From an uncultured Rhodocyclaceae bacterium (GTDB lineage: Bacteria; Pseudomonadota; Gammaproteobacteria; Burkholderiales; Rhodocyclaceae): DNA of 6,436 nucleotides. The DNA is taken from assembly GCA_903930805.1 (NCBI GenBank), contig CAIYZZ010000516.1:1-6436 (forward strand), read 5' to 3'. Positions 1 to 6,436 of this stretch are shown here, one piece after another. The position numbers were made by a program, and so were the translations under genes. Within the stretch, counting starts at the first letter, position 1. Every line of letters starts with the position of its first letter. The notes under the pieces were generated by a model that was given only the letters and a program-made list of their open reading frames with translations, had not been told where the DNA came from and searched no databases.

Positions 1-591
1 AAGGCCCACCCGCGCATCCTCGACAAGTTTTTGCAGATCCTTGAAGACGGCCGCCTCACCGACGGGCGTGGCGACACCGCCTATTTCTCCGAGGCCATTC
101 TCATCTTCACTTCGAACCTCGGCATCTTCGTCGAGGATGAACATGGCCAGCGTGTGCAGAACGTCAAGCCGGGCGACACCTACGAGGTGGTCGAGATGCG
201 CGTGCGTGAGGCGATTGCCAATCACTTCAAGTTTCGCCTTGGCCGGCCGGAAATCCTCAACCGCATCGGCGACAACATCGTCGTCTTCAACTTCATCACG
301 CCCGACATTGCCGCGCAGATCCTCGCTGGCATGCTGAAGAACGTCACGCGCCGCCTCGCCGAAGAGCACAAGATCAAGCTGGTGCTTCCCGATGCGATCT
401 GCGCGCAATTGCTCGACCTATGCACGCGCGACCTGTCGAACGGTGGCCGCGGTATTGGTAACACGCTTGAGTCGTGCTTCATCAACCCGCTGGCGCGTGC
501 CCTTTTCACACTCGATCTCGAAGGCCGCACGCAGGTGATGGTTGCCGCCATCGAGGAGCAGGACAAGGTGTTCAGCGTCGCGCTGCAATAG
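1..591 (+). CDS. ClpA/ClpB-type AAA+ ATPase, C-terminal part (5' end outside window)
   Basis: The last 196 residues of a Clp/Hsp100-family AAA+ ATPase are visible; the reading frame is open from base 1. The fragment opens with KAHPRILDKFLQILEDGRL, the segment that directly follows Walker B (DEIEKAHP-type) in ClpB second ATPase domains, so the Walker A and B residues lie just upstream. Sensor 1 is TSN (N39), the arginine-finger region is RPEILNRIG (R88), and sensor 2 is GGRG (R150) in the small D2 C-terminal domain. Nothing extends past that domain. Family members form hexameric rings that unfold or remodel proteins using ATP. The sequence between sensor 1 and the arginine finger does not look like T6SS ClpV or housekeeping ClpB, so I call it a divergent, probably system-specific paralogue. 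Its substrate is unknown. A 145-bp gap separates it from the next gene, and I see no convincing terminator after it. Confidence 0.88.
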   Translation, partial: KAHPRILDKFLQILEDGRLTDGRGDTAYFSEAILIFTSNLGIFVEDEHGQRVQNVKPGDTYEVVEMRVREAIANHFKFRLGRPEILNRIGDNIVVFNFITPDIAAQILAGMLKNVTRRLAEEHKIKLVLPDAICAQLLDLCTRDLSNGGRGIGNTLESCFINPLARALFTLDLEGRTQVMVAAIEEQDKVFSVALQ

Positions 592-736
592 ATGGAGCCG
601 TCCCGTCAGCGCCGACTTCCCTACATTTTCTGAAAGCGCCAGGAAGTTAACGTAGTTACTAACGTAGTACTATCGCGCGGTCGCGCTGCATCCGGATTCA
701 TCACCTGACCAACAATATTCACTGAGAGACGCTTGC
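592..736. other. Intergenic region between the AAA+ gene and the histidine kinase gene
   Basis: This 145-bp gap holds a tandem repeat at 648-671 (listed separately) and is locally more AT-rich than the flanking genes. TACTAT at 668-673 resembles a sigma-70 -10 element, but no good -35 lies at the right distance, so any promoter call is tentative. A purine stretch GAGAG at 724-728 sits 8 nt before the histidine kinase ATG and is its likely ribosome binding site. I see no stable GC hairpin followed by a T-run, so no intrinsic terminator for the AAA+ gene is supported. An ATG abuts the AAA+ stop codon at 592 but runs for only 13 codons. Confidence 0.6.
648..671 (+). repeat. Tandem 12-bp direct repeat, possible operator of the histidine kinase gene
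   Basis: TAACGTAGTTAC (648-659) is followed at once by TAACGTAGTACT (660-671). The first nine bases are identical and the period is 12 bp, a little over one helical turn. Overlapping palindromes GTTAAC (646-651) and AGTACT (666-671) and the interrupted palindrome GTTACTAAC (655-663) fall in the same stretch. Its place about 65-90 bp upstream of the histidine kinase start fits a binding site for a transcription factor or response regulator. Function is inferred from position and repetition only. Confidence 0.5.
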
Positions 737-2989
737 ATGGCTTCGACTACCTTCGGACGGCAATGGCTATTCTTGGCAGCACTCTTGCTGATCCTTGGGG
801 GCTACATCGGTTCGGAGCTTTTCAGCGATTACAACGCTACCGATACCCAGGAACGCGAGCGCTTGGCCATTCAGGCCAAAGTCGTCCATGAAAACCTTGA
901 GCACCAACTGACGGCGACAAACCATACGCTGGATTCGATTCGCAGCGATCTGCCCGCCCTGAGGGCGCAAAAAGACGGGATGGCACAACTCAATCACCGT
1001 CTGCAAATCATGCGCGACGCCATGCCTACCACGCGTGCCATCACCGTCTTCGACGCGAACGGCACCCTGGTCGCCAGAACCCCGAGTCAATTTGTCGGAC
1101 AGAACTTCAGTGACCGGGGATATTTTCAAGTCGCGCGCCAGGGCATGAACCCGGCCACGCTCTACGTGGCCCCACCATTTTTGGCGGCAACGGGGGACTA
1201 TGTCCTCAACATGTCGAAGGTCTTGCTTGATGATAAAGGGGCATTCGCCGGCGTCATTCTGGTCAGTCTGGGCCCCGAGTATTTCGACACCCTGCTTAAA
1301 TCAGTGCTCTACGCCTCGGACATGCGGGCAACGTTGACGCACGGCGATGGCAAGGTGATATTCAGGGTTCCCGATCCGCAGGGCGTTACCGGCATGGACC
1401 TGGCGGCGAAGCCCGGCGCTTTCTTTACCCAGCACATGGCGAGCGGACAGCAGACCGGTGTGTTCAAAGGCATCGTCGCCTCCACCGGTGAGGCACGCCT
1501 GACGGTTTTGCATACGCTCCGGTCGGCAGAAATCGCCATGGACAAGTCACTGGTGATCGGTACTAGTCGGGAAATTTCGACCCTCTTCGACCCCTGGCGC
1601 GAGGATCTGTTCACCCATGGCGGATTGTTCATGCTGCTGACCCTGGCGACCATCCTGGGACTGTATTTTCGTCAGAAGCGGCAATTCGTCAGCGACCAAT
1701 TTCTGGCTGACCAGGAGGCCAAGCGCACGCAGGCCGAAGCCGAGATCATCAAACTCAATGCCGAGCTTGAGCAGCGTGTCCTTGCCCGTACCGCCGAACT
1801 GGAGAAGACGAACCGCTTGCTTAGCCATGCAAAGCTTGAGGCTGACGCTGCCAACGTCGCCAAGAGCGCCTTCCTCGCCAACATGAGCCACGAGATTCGC
1901 ACCCCGATGAACGGCATTTTGGGTATGGCGAACCTGCTGCGGCGGAGCGGTGTGTCGCCCCAGCAGGCAGAACGTCTTGACACGATCGACACCTCCGCCC
2001 AGCACCTGCTGTCAATCATCAACAACATCCTCGACCTGTCGAAGATCGAGGCCGGGAAGTTGGTGCTGGAGGAGATACCGGTCAATCCCGCCAGTTTGCT
2101 GGCCAACGTCCGTTCTATCCTGTCCGAGCGCGCCAAGGCCAAGAATATCCGCCTGGTGATCGAAAATGCGGCGCAGTTGCCCAGCCTCCTGGGTGACCCC
2201 ACGCGACTGCAGCAGGCTGTTCTCAACTACGCCACCAACGCTCTCAAGTTCACCGGAAAGGGTAGCGTGACCCTGCGCACCGTCAAGCTGGATGAGACTG
2301 CCGAGGTTGTGCGGATTCGCTTTGAGGTGGAGGATACCGGCATCGGCATCACGCCTGAAGCCATGTCCCGGCTTTTCAGCACCTTCGAGCAAGCCGACAA
2401 TTCGACCACGCGCAAATATGGCGGCACCGGCCTCGGGCTGGCCATTACCCGACGCTTGGCCGAGCTGATGGGGGGCGATATCGGCGTGAAGAGTACGCCG
2501 GGCGTGGGCAGCACCTTCACGTTCATGGTGAAGCTGAGGAAGGGTGCCGGGACAGTTGCTGCGCAACCGGTAAAGGATGACGATGCCGAGGCAGTTATCC
2601 GCCGACACTACCAGGGCAGCCGCATGCTGATTGTGGACGACGAGCCGATCAACCGGGAGGTGGCGAAGATGCTGCTCGAAGACGCCGGTCTGCTGATCGA
2701 CACGGCAGAAGATGGCGTGCAGGCTGTCGCCATGGCACAGACGACAAGCTATGTAGCCATCCTCATGGACATGCAAATGCCGAACCTGAACGGGCTGGAG
2801 GCCACGCAGCAGATACGCGTGCTGCCCGCTTACCGGCAAACACCCATCATCGCCATGACGGCCAACGCGTTTTCCGAGGACAGGGATCAGTGCTTCGCGG
2901 CGGGCATGAATGCTTTCCTGATCAAACCCTTCAACCCCGACGAGTTGTTTGCAATCTTGCTGCAGGCGCTGAGTCCGCCCGCTGTTTAG
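737..2989 (+). CDS. Membrane-bound hybrid sensor histidine kinase (Cache-HisKA-HATPase-REC)
   Basis: A complete 750-aa protein. An N-terminal membrane segment (about residues 10-29) and a second one (about 295-311) bracket a periplasmic region with Cache-domain features, including the SDRGYF motif and a GDYVLNMSK strand, so it probably senses a small extracellular ligand. No HAMP or PAS domain is evident; a charged coiled coil (about 325-370) leads straight into the HisKA H-box HEIRTPMN, with phospho-acceptor H385. The HATPase domain has its N-box (N497, N501), G1 box DTGIGI (D533) and G2 box GGTGLGL (from 562). The receiver domain has D634/D635, phospho-acceptor D678, T708 and K730, all the expected catalytic residues. 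There is no HPt domain, so phosphate must pass to a separate HPt or regulator; none is in the window. The ATG at 737 is chosen because GAGAG lies 8 nt upstream and the N-terminal membrane helix follows. Codon choice appears less GC-biased than in the genes on either side. Confidence 0.95.
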   Translation: MASTTFGRQWLFLAALLLILGGYIGSELFSDYNATDTQERERLAIQAKVVHENLEHQLTATNHTLDSIRSDLPALRAQKDGMAQLNHRLQIMRDAMPTTRAITVFDANGTLVARTPSQFVGQNFSDRGYFQVARQGMNPATLYVAPPFLAATGDYVLNMSKVLLDDKGAFAGVILVSLGPEYFDTLLKSVLYASDMRATLTHGDGKVIFRVPDPQGVTGMDLAAKPGAFFTQHMASGQQTGVFKGIVASTGEARLTVLHTLRSAEIAMDKSLVIGTSREISTLFDPWREDLFTHGGLFMLLTLATILGLYFRQKRQFVSDQFLADQEAKRTQAEAEIIKLNAELEQRVLARTAELEKTNRLLSHAKLEADAANVAKSAFLANMSHEIRTPMNGILGMANLLRRSGVSPQQAERLDTIDTSAQHLLSIINNILDLSKIEAGKLVLEEIPVNPASLLANVRSILSERAKAKNIRLVIENAAQLPSLLGDPTRLQQAVLNYATNALKFTGKGSVTLRTVKLDETAEVVRIRFEVEDTGIGITPEAMSRLFSTFEQADNSTTRKYGGTGLGLAITRRLAELMGGDIGVKSTPGVGSTFTFMVKLRKGAGTVAAQPVKDDDAEAVIRRHYQGSRMLIVDDEPINREVAKMLLEDAGLLIDTAEDGVQAVAMAQTTSYVAILMDMQMPNLNGLEATQQIRVLPAYRQTPIIAMTANAFSEDRDQCFAAGMNAFLIKPFNPDELFAILLQALSPPAV

Positions 2990-3076
2990 CGACTGGCCAC
3001 GCAGCGTTTGAATGATCCAGCAGGAACATCGGCGACCAGTACTTAGGCTTTTTGCTCTGGCGGGACGGCGACCTCC
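2990..3076. other. Short intergenic region before the radical SAM gene
   Basis: This 87-bp gap lies between the histidine kinase stop and the radical SAM start. It contains a five-T run at 3049-3053, but the preceding bases form no convincing GC stem, so an intrinsic terminator is not supported. No clear Shine-Dalgarno sequence precedes the ATG at 3077; GGGA at 3062-3065 is 11 nt away. No promoter is recognisable by eye. Confidence 0.5.
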
Positions 3077-3730
3077 ATGAATATTCTGCTCAACAAGGCC
3101 CACTTTCCCGTCACCGTTCTCGGCCCCGGCCGGCGCATCGGCCTGTGGCTGCAGGGCTGCACGATTCGCTGCAAGGGTTGCGTGTCGCAGGACACCTGGC
3201 CGGCCGATCCGGCGCGCGCGATGCCGGTGAAGGCGCTCATCGACTGGTGCAAGCGCACATCGAATAACGAACTCGACGGCGTCACCATCAGCGGTGGCGA
3301 GCCTTTTGACCAGCCCAGGCCGCTTGCGGCACTGCTCGACGGATTGATTGCGTGGCGCGCTGCTGCCGGCCTCGACTTCGACCTGCTTTGCTACAGCGGT
3401 TATCCGCTCAAGACGCTGGAGCAGCGCCACGCGAAACTGCTCGCCCGGCTCGACGCCGTGATTCCCGATCCCTACGCTGCTGGCCGGCCGCTCGGTGGGC
3501 TGTGGCGTGGCTCGGATAACCAGACGCTGGTGCCATTGTCGTCGCGTGGCACGGAGCGTTACGCAAGCTGCGTCGATCAGGCGCAGGCGACGGACGCCAA
3601 GCGCATGCAGGTGAGTATCGAGGACGGCAAGCTGTGGATGATCGGCATCCCCCATCGCGGCGACATGGCGGCGCTCGAAGATTTGTGCCGCCAGCGTGGG
3701 CTGGAACTCAAGGCAGCATCGTGGCGTTGA
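3077..3730 (+). CDS. Small radical SAM / 4Fe-4S protein, NrdG-like (activating-enzyme type)
   Basis: A 217-aa protein with the radical SAM cluster motif CX3CX2C at C28, C32 and C35 (GCTIRCKGC), preceded by the family hallmark GPGRRIGLWLQGC. The SAM-binding GGE motif is at residues 73-75 (ISGGEPF). It is longer than typical NrdG (about 155 aa) and has a C-terminal part with LWRGSDNQ (about residues 141-148). Family members bind one 4Fe-4S cluster and cleave SAM to a 5'-deoxyadenosyl radical; NrdG uses this to install a glycyl radical on class III ribonucleotide reductase. No such reductase or glycyl-radical enzyme is nearby, so the true substrate is unknown and NrdG function should not be assumed. 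ATG 3077 is the only sensible start: the frame is closed by a TAG at 3044 with no start codon in between, and the N-terminus matches the family. The 3' end overlaps the kinase gene by 10 bp, implying translational coupling. Confidence 0.88.
   Translation: MNILLNKAHFPVTVLGPGRRIGLWLQGCTIRCKGCVSQDTWPADPARAMPVKALIDWCKRTSNNELDGVTISGGEPFDQPRPLAALLDGLIAWRAAAGLDFDLLCYSGYPLKTLEQRHAKLLARLDAVIPDPYAAGRPLGGLWRGSDNQTLVPLSSRGTERYASCVDQAQATDAKRMQVSIEDGKLWMIGIPHRGDMAALEDLCRQRGLELKAASWR
3710..3713 (+). promoter_or_regulatory. Ribosome binding site of the zinc-ribbon protein kinase gene
   Basis: AAGG lies inside the end of the radical SAM gene, 7 nt before GTG 3721. Its spacing supports GTG 3721 as the kinase start rather than the upstream in-frame GTG at 3634. 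Residues read from 3634 to 3720 look like an out-of-frame shadow of the radical SAM gene and are not protein-like. A TTG at 3727 is a less likely alternative start. Confidence 0.45.
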
Positions 3731-6150
3731 ACGAAGAATACTTCCGCCGCTGCCCGGTCTGCGGCACCGAAGCGCCGCCGGACGCGACGCAGTGCACCGG
3801 TTGCGGCACCCTGCTGCTCGGCGTCGACCTGAGTCTCAGACAGGAAGCGTCACCGCCAATTGCCCCAACGGCACCGCCAGAACCCGCAGTGGAATTACGC
3901 TGTCCGCATGCAGATTGCGGCGCAGTCAATCCGCCGGGCAGCGAGCGCTGTCTTTACTGCGACCGGCCCCTAGGCGTAACGAGTGCCGTCTTGCCAGCAC
4001 CGACTTTTTATCGTTTGCCCGCTGCGCTGGCCGACAAGTTCCATATTGTCGAGGTATTGCCGGCTGGCGGGGCCGAAGCCGAGATCATGATTCTCGCCGG
4101 CATCAATTCCGGCGTGAAGGTCGTTGCCAAGTTGTACCGTCCCGGCATCGTGCCGAAGATCGAGGTGCTGGAGCGCGTGAGCCGGGCCGCCTTCCGCCAT
4201 GTCGTGCATCTGATTGCCTATGGCGTTTCAGACGGCATCGGCTACGAGGTGATGGAATATTGCCCCGCCGGCTCCCTGCGCACGCTCATGTTGGCCGAGT
4301 TGTTGCCGCGCGACCAGTTGCGGATGATCCTCGAGGAACTCGCCACGGCAGTGGCGGCGCTGCACGAACTCAAGGTGATCCACCGCGACCTCAAGCCCGA
4401 GAACATCCTGATTCGCCGCCGCGCGCCGCTCGACCTGGTGCTGACCGATTATGGCATCGCTTCGGTGAATGATGCCACCCAGCGTTTCACCGGGCTGGCA
4501 CGCACGGTTCGCTACGGCGCGCCCGAGACACTCTCCGGCGTACTCGACCCCGCCGCCGACTGGTGGTCGCTCGGCTTGATCCTCGTCGAACTGCTCACCG
4601 GCCATCATCCCTTCGATGATCTGTCTGATGCGGTCATCACGCACCGGCTTGTCACCGGCCAGATCGACCTCGCCGCAATCGATGCCCCCGACTGGCGCAT
4701 GCTGTGTCGCGGACTGCTGCTGCGCGATCCGCAACGGCGCTGGGGCATGGCTGAAATCCGCCGCTGGCTGGACGGCGATGCCACGCTGGCAGCGCCGCAG
4801 GAGGATGCGCCCGCCACGTCGCCCGCCTCTGCCGCCCGGCCCTATCGCATCGAAGACATCGTCTGCCGCACGCCGGCAGAGTTGGCGGCGGCGCTGGCCA
4901 CGCATTGGCAGGCCGGCTGCAAGGATTTGCTGCGCGGGCAGCTTTCCGCCTGGGTCGGGCAGGAACTGAAGGATGACAATCTGCTGCGCACGATCCACGA
5001 TCTGCTCGATCTGCGCGACGTTTCCGACGATCTGCGCCTGCTACGCCTGATCTTCCACATCGCACCGGAGTTGCCGCCCACCTGGCGCGGCGCAAGCCTC
5101 GTTATGGCCAACCTGCTGGCGCAGGCCGCCCGGGCGGAGCAGGGGGATGCCGTAGCAGCAGAATGGCTCGCCTCGGTCTTTACGCAAAAAGTGCTGCGCG
5201 AATTGTCGCCCGCTCGTCACCCGGCTGAAACTGCGCTGGTGACGCGCTGGGAAATTGCGCGCGAACGCTTTGCCGTGCTCTGGCGCGAAACCGAGGTGGC
5301 ACGCACGCGCTGGCGCAAGACGCAAACGAGTCACGGTGGCCTCGGCGGCGAGGCAGATTTCGACGCGCTGGTGTTCGGCCAGCCCGAAGTGCTCGCGCCA
5401 CCTGCGCCCGCAAAACTCTATCCCGCCTTGCTGCTGGCTTTGGCCGACGAGACCTATGCCACGCAACAACTGGCGCGCGTCAAGGCCGAGGCCACACCGT
5501 ATCTGGCGCTCAGTCCCTGGTTGGCATCCCTGCTCGACGGCGATGATGCGGCGGGATGGGTCGCTGCCGGTTTCCTGCTGCCGCAGGCCAGAGCCGCCGC
5601 TGCAGATCTGCAACAGCACCAACAGCGCACGGCCGATGCCGTGGTCGCGCAAAGCGCCACCCTCGTCACGCGTAGCAACCAGGCGCTGGCTGTGCTGCGC
5701 GAAACCTGCGACATGGGCCTGCTGGCCGGAGAGTTCGAACGCGCTGCCACGGCCAATGCTGCGCAGGCGGTGTTGGGCCTGATCGAGGAAGCAAGCGTGG
5801 AAGGTATTGCTGACACTACGCCGTTGTTGCGTACGCTCCGCCGCGCCGAGCCGATCGTGCTGCGCATCCAAGCATGCCTCGACGAATGGGAAAACGCGGC
5901 GCGCTTCAATGCGCTCTGGCGCAACCGCAACCTGTTGCAGGGGACGGGCGGTTTTCTGTTCTTCGTTTTCATCGCCACGGTGGAAATTCTGCCCACCCGC
6001 TATTTCGTCATGGCGCTGCTGCTACCGCTACTGGTTGTTGGCTGGCGCGTCTGGGGCCTTGCCGAAATTCGCGGTGGCATCCGCACGCTAGGCAAGGCGT
6101 TACCCTTGCGTGTACCAGCCACGCTGCCAGCGGAGCTACCCGCACAATGA
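3721..6150 (+). CDS. Double-zinc-ribbon serine/threonine protein kinase with C-terminal membrane hairpin
   Basis: Read from GTG 3721 this is an 809-aa protein. Two zinc ribbons open it: C11/C14/C25/C28 and C61/C66/C77/C80, joined by a proline-rich linker. A Hanks-type kinase domain (about 105-352) follows, with ATP-binding lysine K137 (VVAKLY), an alpha-C glutamate (E148 or E151), catalytic loop HRDLKPEN (221-228, D223), metal-binding DYG (243-245) in place of DFG, APE (267-269) and the D-WWSLG helix (D280). The glycine loop is degenerate (PAGGAEAEI), as in a subset of prokaryotic kinases. All catalytic residues are present, so it should be active on Ser/Thr. From about residue 375 comes a roughly 360-residue, mostly helical, Ala/Leu-rich tail of unknown function. 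Two hydrophobic segments near the C-terminus (about 743-757 and 761-778) form a probable membrane hairpin, leaving the catalytic part cytoplasmic. It overlaps the radical SAM gene by 10 bp and the next gene by 4 bp. No phosphatase or FHA partner is in view. Confidence 0.92.
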   Translation: MALNEEYFRRCPVCGTEAPPDATQCTGCGTLLLGVDLSLRQEASPPIAPTAPPEPAVELRCPHADCGAVNPPGSERCLYCDRPLGVTSAVLPAPTFYRLPAALADKFHIVEVLPAGGAEAEIMILAGINSGVKVVAKLYRPGIVPKIEVLERVSRAAFRHVVHLIAYGVSDGIGYEVMEYCPAGSLRTLMLAELLPRDQLRMILEELATAVAALHELKVIHRDLKPENILIRRRAPLDLVLTDYGIASVNDATQRFTGLARTVRYGAPETLSGVLDPAADWWSLGLILVELLTGHHPFDDLSDAVITHRLVTGQIDLAAIDAPDWRMLCRGLLLRDPQRRWGMAEIRRWLDGDATLAAPQEDAPATSPASAARPYRIEDIVCRTPAELAAALATHWQAGCKDLLRGQLSAWVGQELKDDNLLRTIHDLLDLRDVSDDLRLLRLIFHIAPELPPTWRGASLVMANLLAQAARAEQGDAVAAEWLASVFTQKVLRELSPARHPAETALVTRWEIARERFAVLWRETEVARTRWRKTQTSHGGLGGEADFDALVFGQPEVLAPPAPAKLYPALLLALADETYATQQLARVKAEATPYLALSPWLASLLDGDDAAGWVAAGFLLPQARAAAADLQQHQQRTADAVVAQSATLVTRSNQALAVLRETCDMGLLAGEFERAATANAAQAVLGLIEEASVEGIADTTPLLRTLRRAEPIVLRIQACLDEWENAARFNALWRNRNLLQGTGGFLFFVFIATVEILPTRYFVMALLLPLLVVGWRVWGLAEIRGGIRTLGKALPLRVPATLPAELPAQ

Positions 6151-6436
6151 TTGCGCCGACAGCAGCCGTTATCGCCGCGTTGCCGGATGGGCGTGTCGAC
6201 GCCTGCATCGAGACCCACATCTCCTGGGTGCTGCTGGCGGGCGCATTTGCTTTCAAGATCAAGAAGCCGCTGACGCTGCCATTCCTCGACTACGGCACGG
6301 TCGAAAAGCGCCGCGCGTGTTGCGATGCCGAGTTGCGTCTCAACCGCCGCTTTGCGCCTGATCTCTATCTCTCTGTCGTCGAGTTAGCCGGCGAACCCGC
6401 TGTCAAGATGCGCCGCTTCGATGAAGCCTTGAGGCT
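6147..6436 (+). CDS. Aminoglycoside-phosphotransferase-like protein (COG2187 type), N-terminal part
   Basis: The frame is open from ATG 6147 to the window end (96 full codons); the 3' end is missing. The visible part has ETHISWVLL, then the lysine-rich FKIKKP (residues 36-41, where the ATP-binding lysine should lie), and then PFLDYGTVEKRRACCDAEL and LNRRFAPDLYLSVV. This string is characteristic of COG2187 proteins, which have a kinase-like APH fold and, in most full-length members, a C-terminal P-loop ATPase/kinase domain (COG0645). The second domain cannot be confirmed here. Such proteins are usually annotated as aminoglycoside phosphotransferase family proteins, but their substrate is generally unknown, so antibiotic resistance should not be assumed. 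The start codon overlaps the kinase stop as ATGA, and GGAG at 6132-6135 lies 11 nt upstream, so translation is probably coupled to that of the kinase. Confidence 0.85.
   Translation, partial: MIAPTAAVIAALPDGRVDACIETHISWVLLAGAFAFKIKKPLTLPFLDYGTVEKRRACCDAELRLNRRFAPDLYLSVVELAGEPAVKMRRFDEALR

Noticed and set aside
666..3043. The hexamer AGTACT on both sides of the histidine kinase gene (666-671 and 3038-3043), as possible insertion-site repeats
   Set aside because: A 6-bp palindrome occurring twice is within chance. The flanking bases do not match, and no transposase or inverted terminal repeats are visible.
3041..3056. Possible intrinsic terminator with a T-run after the histidine kinase gene
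   Set aside because: The five-T run is not preceded by a stable GC-rich stem, so a Rho-independent terminator is not supported.
3012..3080. A 22-codon frame ending in an ATGA overlap with the radical SAM start
   Set aside because: It is short, lacks a ribosome binding site and any recognisable motif, and overlaps of this kind arise often by chance.
2012..3655. A 547-codon open frame on the minus strand
   Set aside because: It runs antisense across the histidine kinase and the radical SAM gene, both of which have complete catalytic motifs. Its translation is rich in Arg, His and Gln with no recognisable domain, as expected of a shadow frame in GC-rich DNA.
3634..3720. Extended kinase N-terminus from GTG 3634
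   Set aside because: The extra 29 residues are an out-of-frame reading of the radical SAM gene, with low-complexity Arg/Pro content. AAGG spaced 7 nt before GTG 3721 supports the shorter form.
5041..5871. A 276-codon open frame on the minus strand within the kinase tail
   Set aside because: It is antisense to the uninterrupted kinase reading frame, shows no domain motifs and is a typical GC-rich shadow.
6147..6436. Antibiotic resistance by aminoglycoside phosphorylation
   Set aside because: The fragment matches the COG2187 type, which shares only the APH fold. Its operon context is signalling-related and nothing visible indicates an aminoglycoside substrate.

Overview
The window is GC-rich, densely coding DNA with all five genes on the + strand. 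Codon use and protein character suggest a Proteobacterium, plausibly a betaproteobacterium, but no rRNA or marker gene is present to settle the taxon. No tRNA, rRNA, CRISPR array, transposase or insertion-sequence end was recognised.

Layout. (1) Positions 1-591: the 3' end of a ClpA/ClpB-type AAA+ ATPase, cut by the window edge just after where Walker B should lie. (2) 592-736: a non-coding gap with a tandem 12-bp repeat built on TAACGTAGT. (3) 737-2989: a complete membrane hybrid histidine kinase (Cache sensor, HisKA, HATPase, receiver). (4) 2990-3076: a short gap. (5) 3077-3730: a small NrdG-like radical SAM / 4Fe-4S protein. (6) 3721-6150: an 809-aa serine/threonine protein kinase with two N-terminal zinc ribbons, a long helical tail and a C-terminal membrane hairpin. 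(7) 6147-6436: the start of an aminoglycoside-phosphotransferase-like protein (COG2187 type), cut by the window edge.

The last three genes overlap (10 bp, then 4 bp ATGA) and are almost certainly one translationally coupled unit. The AAA+ gene upstream looks like the same kind of cellular machinery. Together they suggest a multi-component system joining protein remodelling (Clp-type unfoldase), radical SAM chemistry, Ser/Thr phosphorylation at the membrane and a second kinase-fold/P-loop protein. I do not recognise an established name for this combination and no effector is visible, so its purpose (stress response, conflict or envelope signalling) is open. The histidine kinase between the AAA+ gene and the radical SAM gene has its own upstream region and looks less GC-rich. 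It may be a dedicated sensor for the system or a later insertion into an older operon.
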